Counted from the stretch's first letter, positions 1-5,440 are shown. The stretch: 7,048 bases of DNA from DASVDE01 sp035558955 (GCA_035558955.1 DATMBX010000009.1:1-7048); one strand, 5' to 3'. The notes: generated from the sequence alone by a model not told the origin. Program-made: numbers and translations.

Positions 1-980
1 GCGTGGTCGATCGCCTCCTTGGTCTGCGGCATGACGCCGTCGTCGGCGGCGACGACGACGACCGCCACGTCCGTGACCTTGGCGCCGCGGGCGCGCATCG
101 CCGTGAAGGCCGCGTGGCCGGGCGTGTCGAGGAAGGTGATCGTCTTCTCGCCGTGGTGGACCTGGTAGGCGCCGATGTGCTGAGTGATGCCGCCGGCCTC
201 CCCGGCGGCGACCTCGGTCTCGCGAATCGCGTCCAACAGCGAGGTCTTGCCGTGGTCGACATGGCCCATGATCGTCACCACCGGCGGGCGGTCGGCGAGA
301 TCCTCGTCGGCATCCTCGAACTCGGGCGCCTCGGGCTCCTCGTCGGCGGCAGTGACGATCTCGAGCTTGCGGTCGTACTCGTCGGCGATCGCGCGAATCG
401 AGTCGTCGGTCAGGGTCTGCGTGAGGGTCGCCATCTCCCCCATCGTCATCAGCTTCTTGATCACCTCGGCGCTGCCGAGGCCCAGCGACTCGGCAACCTC
501 GCGCACGGTTGCGCCGGAGTTGACCTTGGTCGCCTCCGGCTCGGCGGCCTCGACTCTTGGCGGCGGCTCTTCGAGCAGCGGCCGGCGACGGCGTCCACCG
601 CGGCGGCGCGGCGGGCGCTGCGGTGGCGGCCCCCCCATCTGGTCGCGCCGGGCGGCCTGCGAATCGATCACGACGCGGCGTTTTTTCCCGGAGGCCCCTC
701 CGCCTCCACCGCCGGCTGGCGCGCTGGAGGGTTTCTCCGCAGGTCTCACCGGCTTGCTTGAAGTGGCCGCCGGTTTGGCGACGGGCTTCGCCTTTGCCTC
801 GGTCTTGACCGCAGCCCCCCCGTCCCCTCTGGCGGCGGCGATTGCCTTCAGAGCATCGCCTTCCTCAACACTGGAAGCAGCAGCTTTCGCTTCGACCCCC
901 GCGGTCTTTAGCGCCGCAAGCAACTCTCTCGAGCTGACCCCTTGCGCTCTCGCGATCTCGTGAACCCGCTTTCTGGCCAC
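1..980 (-). CDS. infB: Translation initiation factor IF-2 (N-terminal part; 3' end outside window)
   Basis: IF-2 is the GTPase that brings initiator fMet-tRNA to the 30S subunit and promotes 50S joining. About 326 residues are visible and the gene continues past base 1. An IF2_N-type helical domain spans residues 1-50 (starting MARKRVHEIARAQG). A low-complexity linker follows, with a six-glycine run near 90-95 and an Arg/Pro-rich stretch at 118-135. A second IF2_N-like domain lies at about 155-208 (ATVREVAESLGL). The GTPase domain begins near 233 with G1 GHVDHGKT (239-246), the G2 region GGITQHIGAY, and G3 DTPGH (285-289). The NKxD motif would lie outside the window. The start is GTG at 980, sharing one base with the nusA stop (TAGTG). 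A GAGGAGG lies about 13 nt upstream, inside nusA. The overlap implies co-transcription and translational coupling with nusA. Identity is essentially certain from the G motifs. Confidence 0.96.
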   Translation of the reverse strand, partial: MARKRVHEIARAQGVSSRELLAALKTAGVEAKAAASSVEEGDALKAIAAARGDGGAAVKTEAKAKPVAKPAATSSKPVRPAEKPSSAPAGGGGGGASGKKRRVVIDSQAARRDQMGGPPPQRPPRRRGGRRRRPLLEEPPPRVEAAEPEATKVNSGATVREVAESLGLGSAEVIKKLMTMGEMATLTQTLTDDSIRAIADEYDRKLEIVTAADEEPEAPEFEDADEDLADRPPVVTIMGHVDHGKTSLLDAIRETEVAAGEAGGITQHIGAYQVHHGEKTITFLDTPGHAAFTAMRARGAKVTDVAVVVVAADDGVMPQTKEAIDH

Positions 981-2515
981 TACGCCTGCTCAGCCTCCTC
1001 GGCAACCGGAGCTTCCTCTTTTTCGTCCGAACCCTGATCCTCAGACGCTTCCTCCGCGACGGGGCCCGCTGCCGATTCGTCCGAACCCTCATTTTCGGGC
1101 TCCTCGACGGCTTCGGCTTCCTCGACGACTTCCGGCTCTTCCTCGACAAACTCGGCCTCCGCCTTGGCCACGATCTCGGAGACCTGCCCATCATCGGCGT
1201 CGGGATCGGCGAGGATCGCGATCTCGGCTTCGGCAAGAGGCGAGAGGATCGCCGCCTGGCTGGTCTCGAAGCGGCTCAGCGCCTGGTGCCCCGGAAGGCC
1301 GCAGTAGGTGGAGCCGGCGATCGCCGCGTTCGGACAGCGACGACCGTTCGAGAGGACCGCCATGCAGCGCCCGTCGAACTGCTCCTCGCCCTCGTACTCG
1401 ACGTCCTGATCCTCCTGGGCGAACTCGGTCTCCGACTTTATGTCCACGCGCCAGCCGGTGAGGCGGGCGGCGAGGCGGGCGTTCTGGCCGTCGCGGCCGA
1501 TCGCCAATGAGAGCTGGTCGTCGGGGACGATCACGGTCGCCTGGCGCTCCTCGTCGTCGACGATCACCTCGCGCACGCGGGCGGGCGAAAGCGCCTTGGC
1601 GACGAAGCGAGCGGGCTCGTCGTTGTGGGGGATGATGTCGATCTTCTCGCCGCGCAACTCGGAGACGACCATCCGCACGCGTGAGCCGCGCGGCCCGACG
1701 CAGGCGCCGACCGGGTCGACCCCGTCGGCATGGGAGATGACCGCGATCTTCGAACGGTAGCCAGGCTCGCGGGCGACGCCGACGATCTCGACCAGTCTGT
1801 CGGCGATCTCCGGAACCTCCAGCTCGAAAAGGCTCTTGATCAGCTCGGGACTGCGGCGGGATACGACGATGCTCGGCCCTTTGGTCGAGTCCGAGACGTC
1901 GGTGATCACGGCCTTGACCCGCATCCCGTGGTCGTAGCGCTCGTTGTAGACCTGCTCGGACTTCGGCAGCAGCGCCTCGACCCGCTCGCGCAGCTGGACC
2001 AGCGTGTAGCGCTTGTCGGACTGCTGGATGATCCCGGTGATCAACTCGCCGACCCTGTCCTGGTACTCGTCGTACATCATCTGCCGCTCGGCCTCCCGGA
2101 TCCGCTGCAGGATCACCTGCTTGGCGGTCTGGGCGGCAATCCGGCCGAAGTCGTCGGGGGTGACGTCTGCGGTCTGGATCTGATCCTCGTAGGGGGCGAT
2201 CATCTCCGGATCCAGCTCGGGCTCCTCCAGCTCGCGCAGCTCGCCCGTCTCGGGGTCGATCTCGCGCTCCTCTTCCTCCTGGGCCTTGGCGGCCTCGGCC
2301 AGCAGCTTTTCCTCCAGCTCCGGCGGCAGAATCAACTCGAAGACGCGGAAGTCGCCGGTCTCGTGGTCGAGGTCGACGCGGGCGTATTTGGCCGCGCCGG
2401 GAGTCTTCTTGTAGGCCGAGAGGAGGGCGTCCTCGAGGGCGTCCATCAGCTTGTCGGAGGAGATCCCCTTCTCCTGCTCGAGCGCTTTGACTGCGTCGAC
2501 GATCTCCTTGCTCAC
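980..2515 (-). CDS. nusA: Transcription termination/antitermination factor NusA with extra C-terminal Cys/His module
   Basis: NusA binds RNA polymerase and nascent RNA and modulates pausing, termination and antitermination. The protein is 511 residues. The RNAP-binding N-terminal domain (1-150) ends with DDFGRIAAQTAKQVI (121-135) and is interrupted by a Glu-rich insertion at about 65-112. An S1 domain spans about 151-222. KH1 has its GxxG at GPRG (274-277) and KH2 at GRDG (340-343); the KH2 domain ends near WRVDIK (355-360). Beyond KH2 there are no E. coli-type acidic repeats. Instead C384, C394, C405 and H410 form C-x9-C-x10-C-x4-H, resembling a small zinc knuckle, followed by a Glu/Asp-rich tail (about 436-511). 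The start is GTG at 2515, with GAGGAG 5 nt upstream and a 4-nt overlap (GTGA) with the rimP stop. Metal binding by the module is inferred; the NusA call itself is secure. Confidence 0.97.
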   Translation of the reverse strand: MSKEIVDAVKALEQEKGISSDKLMDALEDALLSAYKKTPGAAKYARVDLDHETGDFRVFELILPPELEEKLLAEAAKAQEEEEREIDPETGELRELEEPELDPEMIAPYEDQIQTADVTPDDFGRIAAQTAKQVILQRIREAERQMMYDEYQDRVGELITGIIQQSDKRYTLVQLRERVEALLPKSEQVYNERYDHGMRVKAVITDVSDSTKGPSIVVSRRSPELIKSLFELEVPEIADRLVEIVGVAREPGYRSKIAVISHADGVDPVGACVGPRGSRVRMVVSELRGEKIDIIPHNDEPARFVAKALSPARVREVIVDDEERQATVIVPDDQLSLAIGRDGQNARLAARLTGWRVDIKSETEFAQEDQDVEYEGEEQFDGRCMAVLSNGRRCPNAAIAGSTYCGLPGHQALSRFETSQAAILSPLAEAEIAILADPDADDGQVSEIVAKAEAEFVEEEPEVVEEAEAVEEPENEGSDESAAGPVAEEASEDQGSDEKEEAPVAEEAEQA

Positions 2516-2769
2516 TGCGACTCCTCAGTGTCGGGGACAGGGTTGATGCGGCTGTACTTGGGGCCGGGCGAGGAAACCTCGAGGGTGTAGTCGGCCAGCA
2601 GGTGGTTGAGATGCCTGGTGACGCGCTCGCAGAGCGCCAGGTCCACCCCGCCGGGGTGGTCGATGAAGAGCCGCAGTGACTCGGTCCCCGGCCGCTCCAG
2701 CGCGACCAGGTCGAGCTCCGAGTCGAGCTCGTTCAACTGCTGCTGGATGTCTTGCTGAAGGTCTTCCAT
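2512..2769 (-). CDS. rimP: Ribosome maturation factor RimP, short form lacking the C-terminal domain
   Basis: RimP assists 30S subunit maturation. The 85 residues match the family's N-terminal domain: an N-terminal helix (MEDLQQDIQQQLNELDSELD), the strand LRLFIDHPGGVDLALCERVTRHL (32-54), and the diagnostic LEVSSPG (63-69) that ends this domain. Normal RimP proteins are about 150 residues or more and continue with a linker such as LDRPL and an SH3-like domain. Here only GPKYSRINPVPDTEESQ follows before TGA, which overlaps the nusA GTG by 4 nt. The chosen start is ATG 2769. The in-frame GTG at 2817 would translate through the terminator hairpin, so it is less likely. No strong Shine-Dalgarno precedes the ATG. 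Position before nusA-infB is the classic rimP context. Whether the short form is functional, a lineage trait, or the result of a deletion cannot be told from this window. Confidence 0.85.
   Translation of the reverse strand: MEDLQQDIQQQLNELDSELDLVALERPGTESLRLFIDHPGGVDLALCERVTRHLNHLLADYTLEVSSPGPKYSRINPVPDTEESQ
2521..2526 (-). promoter_or_regulatory. Ribosome binding site of nusA
   Basis: GAGGAG on the minus strand lies 5 nt before the nusA GTG (2515-2513), inside the last codons of rimP. It supports GTG as the true nusA start and suggests that nusA can be initiated directly as well as by coupling to rimP translation. Confidence 0.7.
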
Positions 2770-2784
2770 GCCTGGTTCGGGGCG

Positions 2785-2809
2785 AAAAAAAAGTGGGCCA
2801 GGCCCACTT
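2785..2809 (-). terminator. Intrinsic terminator / attenuator in the rimP leader
   Basis: On the minus strand AAGTGGGCC, one T, then GGCCCACTT form a perfect 9-bp inverted repeat (realistically a 7-bp stem with a 5-nt loop). It runs directly into an uninterrupted T run of 8 (2792-2785), ending 15 nt before the rimP ATG. On the plus strand the hairpin is not followed by T residues, so it acts only on leftward transcription. It lies downstream of a promoter-like -10 (2849-2844). It may therefore attenuate the rimP-nusA-infB operon rather than merely end the coaBC transcript. Confidence 0.85.
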
Positions 2810-2843
2810 CTCGACACCGATAGGGACGTAAAAGCTTGGCCTG

Positions 2844-2872
2844 AGTATACCCCGCTTCGTGCGTAGGGCCAG
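2844..2872 (-). promoter_or_regulatory. Putative promoter of rimP-nusA-infB
   Basis: A near-consensus -10 TATACT lies at 2849-2844 on the minus strand. At 17-bp spacing the -35 position holds CTGGCC (2872-2867), a weak match. The predicted start is near A2837, giving a leader of about 68 nt that contains the terminator at 2809-2785. The same TATACT hexamer is found before mihF. The -10 is seen directly; promoter activity is inferred. Confidence 0.5.
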
Positions 2873-2877
2873 CGGGA

Positions 2878-2970
2878 GCGCGAGGGGGACTCCCCTCGCC
2901 GGACAAGTCGTCGGGCTAATTAGCCCGACGACTTTGAGTATCCGCCCGTCGAGGGGAGTCCCCCTCGCGC
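2878..2970. repeat. 93-bp nested inverted repeat overlapping the coaBC 3' end
   Basis: Two 21-bp arms (2878-2898 and 2950-2970) are perfect reverse complements. They flank a 51-bp spacer that itself contains a perfect 30-bp palindrome (2905-2934). Each outer arm is also internally symmetric, CGAGGGG-GACT-CCCCTCG and its complement, so it could fold as a small 7-bp hairpin of its own. The element can therefore adopt either one long stem or three separate hairpins. It covers the last codons of coaBC (REGDSPRR and onward) and the gap after it. The organisation resembles REP/BIME or small MITE-like elements. Only one copy is visible, so that label is inference. Confidence 0.8.
2905..2934 (-). terminator. 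Perfect 30-bp palindrome at the coaBC stop, possible terminator
   Basis: Arms 2905-2919 and 2920-2934 are exact reverse complements centred on CTAATTAG. The coaBC stop TAG (2918-2916) lies beside the centre. The GC-rich stem is flanked by AAA on one side and only a short TT on the other, so it lacks a proper U tract. It could terminate or slow leftward transcription or protect the coaBC 3' end. Termination strength is uncertain. Confidence 0.45.
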
Positions 2971-4190
2971 CTCAAGGCGTCCACCCGATCCAGGATCCCC
3001 CCGGCAATTGCGTCCTTGGAGTCGAGGGGTAGCTCTGTTTCGGAGCTTGCGTCGATCAGCGTTACTGCGTTTTGCTCGCTCTCAAAGCCGATTTCGGGGT
3101 TGGAGACGTCGTTTAGGACGATCAGGTCGGCTCTCTTGCGTGCCAGCTTCTCTTTCGCTCGCGTGAGCCCCTCCGCTCCGTGCTCGGCGGCGAAGCCGAC
3201 GATTGTTTGGGATTCGGTGCGGGAGGCGGCTAGGCCGGCGAGGATGTCTTTGGTTGGCTCCAGGTGGAGGTCGAGGCTGTCCTTGCGCTTCAGCTTGCCC
3301 GTTGCCGGCTCGCCGGCTCGGAAGTCCGCGGGGGCGGCTGCCATCAGGAGGACGTGGGCGTTGGGGAACTCGGCTTGAGCCGCTCTTGCCAGTTCTTCGG
3401 CCGTCTCCACATCTATGCGGCGGACTCCCGCCGGCTCGGGGAGGGATACGTTGGCGGCGATCAGGGTTACGTCCGCGCCTCGCTTGGCCGCGGCGGCGGC
3501 GAGGGCTATGCCCATGCGGCCGCTGGAGCGGTTGCCGATGAAGCGGACGGGGTCGATCGGCTCGCGGGTGCCGCCGGCGGTGACGAGGACGCGCAGGCCG
3601 TCCCAGGGGCAGTGGCCGGTGGGGAGGGCCGATTCGACGCGGGCGAGCAGCTGCTCGGGGTCGGGGAGACGACCCTTGCCGAACTCTCCTCGGGAGGCGA
3701 GCTGCCCTTCGTCGGGGTCGATCACGATGACGCCGCGATCGCGCAGCGTGGCCAGGTTGGCCTGGGTCGCGGCGTCCGCATACATCCGGTCGTTCATCGC
3801 CGGAGCGACGAGACGAGGTGCCACGCAGGCGAGGAAGGAGGTGGTGAGCATCGAGTCCGCCATGCCGGCCGCCAGCTTGGCGATCGTGTTGGCCGAGGCG
3901 GGCGCGACGAGGAAGGCGTCGCAGTTGGCGACGACCTCGAGGTGACCGATTGGGTCGTGCTCGGGCGCCGGGTCGCCGGGGAAGGCGCCGCGCATCGGAT
4001 CGCGCTGGAACTCGGAGATCAGCACCGGGGCGCCGACGATCCCCTCGAAGGAGGCGGCGCCGACGAAGCGCGTGGCGCTCTCGGTCATGACGACGCGCAC
4101 GCCGTGGCCGGCCACGGTCGCCAGCCGGGCCAGCTCCAATGACTTGTAGGCGGCTATCCCACCGCTTACTCCAAGCAGGATCCTGGCCAT
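2916..4190 (-). CDS. coaBC: Bifunctional phosphopantothenoylcysteine decarboxylase / phosphopantothenate-cysteine ligase (CoaBC, Dfp)
   Basis: CoaBC joins cysteine to 4'-phosphopantothenate (CoaB) and decarboxylates the product with FMN (CoaC) to give 4'-phosphopantetheine for coenzyme A. The protein is 424 residues. The CoaC half (1-190) has GVSGGIAAYKS (7-17), catalytic His83 (IGHLEVV), PASANT (97-102) and APAMNDRM (129-136, Asn133). The flap segment GQLASRGEFGKGR (162-174) carries Ser166 where E. coli Dfp has Cys158. The CoaB half (about 195-400) has VLVTAGGTREPID, NRSSGRMG (220-227), AAAPADF, the lysine-rich GKLKRK (298-303), and VGFAAE (331-336). The start is ATG 4190, with a strong AGGAGG 6 nt upstream. 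It follows rpoZ by 38 nt in the usual gmk-rpoZ-coaBC order. The last 14 residues (DSPRRADTQSRRAN) are encoded by the nested inverted repeat and are not family-like. Confidence 0.96.
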   Translation of the reverse strand: MARILLGVSGGIAAYKSLELARLATVAGHGVRVVMTESATRFVGAASFEGIVGAPVLISEFQRDPMRGAFPGDPAPEHDPIGHLEVVANCDAFLVAPASANTIAKLAAGMADSMLTTSFLACVAPRLVAPAMNDRMYADAATQANLATLRDRGVIVIDPDEGQLASRGEFGKGRLPDPEQLLARVESALPTGHCPWDGLRVLVTAGGTREPIDPVRFIGNRSSGRMGIALAAAAAKRGADVTLIAANVSLPEPAGVRRIDVETAEELARAAQAEFPNAHVLLMAAAPADFRAGEPATGKLKRKDSLDLHLEPTKDILAGLAASRTESQTIVGFAAEHGAEGLTRAKEKLARKRADLIVLNDVSNPEIGFESEQNAVTLIDASSETELPLDSKDAIAGGILDRVDALRREGDSPRRADTQSRRAN

Positions 4191-4196
4191 CGGTTT

Positions 4197-4202
4197 CCTC
4201 CT
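4197..4202 (-). promoter_or_regulatory. Strong ribosome binding site of coaBC
   Basis: AGGAGG lies 6 nt before the coaBC ATG. It is the only near-perfect Shine-Dalgarno in the mihF-gmk-rpoZ-coaBC stretch, so coaBC is probably initiated independently rather than by coupling to rpoZ. Confidence 0.8.
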
Positions 4203-4228
4203 AGCGGTCGGCCCGCCCGGGAACGGGG

Positions 4229-4462
4229 CTAAGCGCGGTACTCGTATTTGAGCTTGCCGTCGGCAAGCTCCTCGAGCGCCATCGAGAGGTAGTTCTTGCC
4301 GACCTGGTTCTCGACCATCGGCGGCGTGTACTCGCCGAACCCGCCCTCGCCGAGGTTGTGGAAGTAGCTGTTGATCTGGCGCGTCCGCTTCGCCGCGACT
4401 ACGACGGCGGCGTAGTGCGAGTCGGTGTGCTCCAGCAGTTTGTCGACGCGTGGCTTGATCAT
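4229..4462 (-). CDS. rpoZ: DNA-directed RNA polymerase omega subunit
   Basis: Omega is a small RNA polymerase subunit that helps assemble and stabilise beta'. The 77-residue protein shows the omega hallmarks: an N-terminal MIKPRVDKLLEHTDSHYAAV, the core AAKRTRQIN (23-31), and the C-terminal NYLSMALEELADGKLKYE. The middle segment NSYFHNLGEGGFGEYTPPMV corresponds to the variable region before the last helix. The ATG overlaps the gmk stop in an ATGA, and no Shine-Dalgarno is evident, so translation is probably coupled to gmk. Position between gmk and coaBC is typical for the family in actinobacteria and strongly supports the call. Confidence 0.94.
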   Translation of the reverse strand: MIKPRVDKLLEHTDSHYAAVVVAAKRTRQINSYFHNLGEGGFGEYTPPMVENQVGKNYLSMALEELADGKLKYEYRA

Positions 4463-5037
4463 TCGGCCGGGGAGTCTAGTGGCAGGCCGAGTTCGGCGCG
4501 CACGATCCCCTCCAACTCGGTCGCGGCGCGGTCGAGATCGTCGTTGACGATGCGGTGGGGGAACTCGTCCTGCGCGGCAAGCTCCTGCTCCGCCACCTCG
4601 AGCCGGGAGTCGATCGCCTCGGCGGAGTCGCTGCCACGCGAGAGCAGACGCTCGCGCAGGACGGCGGGGGCCGGTGGCGCGATGAAGACCTGGACCGACT
4701 CCCGCATCGCGGCCCGCACCTGGCGCGCGCCCTGGACCTCGATCTCCAACACGACCGAGCGGCCGGCATCGAGGCGGCGACGCACCTCGGAGCGCAGCGT
4801 CCCGTAGCGGTTGCCGCTGTAGGTGGCGAACTCGAGGAAGTCCTCGGTCTCGATCCGGCGGTCGAACTCCTCACGCGTGAGGAAGTGGTAGTCGCGCCCG
4901 TCCTCCTCCCCCTCGCGCGGCTGGCGCGTCGTCGCCGAGATCGACAATTCGAGGTCGGGCACGCGTTCGAGCAATCGTGAGATCAGCGTCCCCTTCCCAA
5001 CGCCCGACGGACCGGTGATTACGAAGACCTTCGCCAT
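4459..5037 (-). CDS. gmk: Guanylate kinase
   Basis: Guanylate kinase phosphorylates GMP (and dGMP) with ATP to give GDP. The 192-residue length is normal. The Walker A P-loop GPSGVGKG sits at 9-16. The GMP-binding region includes SISATTRQPREGEEDGRDYHF (33-53) and FATYSGNRYGT (70-80). The strand LEIEVQGARQVR follows, and the lid carries RERLLSRGSDSAEAIDSRL. The ATG at 5037 lies 32 nt after the mihF stop, with no Shine-Dalgarno; the 10 bases ending in ATG (CGCCCACATG) are identical to those at mihF. A TATCTT at 5050-5045 would give a leaderless transcript, but no -35 is recognisable. The stop overlaps rpoZ by 4 nt. Confidence 0.96.
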   Translation of the reverse strand: MAKVFVITGPSGVGKGTLISRLLERVPDLELSISATTRQPREGEEDGRDYHFLTREEFDRRIETEDFLEFATYSGNRYGTLRSEVRRRLDAGRSVVLEIEVQGARQVRAAMRESVQVFIAPPAPAVLRERLLSRGSDSAEAIDSRLEVAEQELAAQDEFPHRIVNDDLDRAATELEGIVRAELGLPLDSPAE

Positions 5038-5069
5038 GTGGGCGAAGATATTGACCGGGCGCGCGGCGG

Positions 5070-5402
5070 CTAGCGGCGGAGCTGGGAGACGAGCTCAGCG
5101 CGCTGGCGCTCGGAGAGGCCGCCGATCGTCTTCGACGGCGAGATCCGGCACTGGTTGAGAATCCGGTTGGTCTTGACCCTGCCGTACTTGGGGACGGCCA
5201 GCAGCATGTCGAAGACCTTCGCCGTCATCACGAACTCCGGTGGGTCGAGCAGGAGCGCGTGGATGTTGGCCTTGCCCGCTTTCAGGTCCTTCTTCAGCTT
5301 GGCGCGGGCAGTGCGAATGTCGTTCGCCCGCCGCAACGCGTCCATCCTCTGGTCCAGTGACCTCTCGGGGGCCGCTGCGGAGGTCTTGACTGGGGCGGGC
5401 AT
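5070..5402 (-). CDS. mihF: Actinobacterial integration host factor (mIHF-like DNA-binding protein)
   Basis: mIHF/sIHF is an actinobacterial nucleoid-associated protein, unrelated in fold to proteobacterial IHF, that binds and bends DNA. The 110 residues match its layout. A variable N-terminus (1-18) is followed by a long basic helix (RMDALRRANDIRTARAKLKKDLKAGK, 19-44). A central segment with IHALLLDPPEFVMTAKVFDMLLAVP (47-71) comes next. Last is a helix-two-turn-helix DNA-binding part (YGRVKTNRILNQCRISPSKTIGGLSERQRAELVSQL, 73-108). Placement directly before gmk is the conserved context. The start is ATG 5402; Met20 is an internal alternative, but the promoter spacing favours 5402. It appears to open a new transcription unit whose mRNA has almost no leader. 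An analogous gene elsewhere usually follows pyrF, which is not here. Confidence 0.92.
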   Translation of the reverse strand: MPAPVKTSAAAPERSLDQRMDALRRANDIRTARAKLKKDLKAGKANIHALLLDPPEFVMTAKVFDMLLAVPKYGRVKTNRILNQCRISPSKTIGGLSERQRAELVSQLRR

Positions 5403-5412
5403 GTGGGCGGCG

Positions 5413-5440
5413 AGTATAGCCGCGGCAAACTCGCGCGCAA
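5413..5440 (-). promoter_or_regulatory. Putative promoter of mihF giving a near-leaderless mRNA
   Basis: On the minus strand TTGCGC (5440-5435) and TATACT (5418-5413) are separated by 16 bp. The predicted transcription start, about 5406, is only some 4 nt before the mihF ATG at 5402, and no Shine-Dalgarno fits between them. Leaderless transcripts are common in actinobacteria, so the geometry is plausible. Activity is inferred from sequence only. Confidence 0.6.

Noticed and set aside
184..963. Long plus-strand open frame opposite infB
   Set aside because: Ser/Ala-rich translation typical of the antisense of a GC-rich gene. infB on the minus strand has clear IF2_N and GTPase motifs.
1730..2590. 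286-codon plus-strand open frame opposite nusA and rimP
   Set aside because: Leu/Asp/Gly-biased shadow translation with no recognisable domain. It spans two well-supported minus-strand genes.
2770..2817. Upstream extension of rimP to GTG 2817
   Set aside because: It would translate the terminator hairpin and T run (SRSGPGPLFFRPEPG), which is not RimP-like, and no ribosome binding site precedes it.
2990..3440. Less biased third codon positions in the CoaB half of coaBC, as a possible sign of transfer
   Set aside because: The frame and family motifs are continuous and the shift is mild by eye. I cannot quantify it here, and relaxed codon use is enough to explain it.
3264..4142. 292-codon plus-strand open frame opposite coaBC
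   Set aside because: Gly/Glu/Asp/His-rich low-complexity shadow. The CoaBC motifs on the minus strand explain the region.
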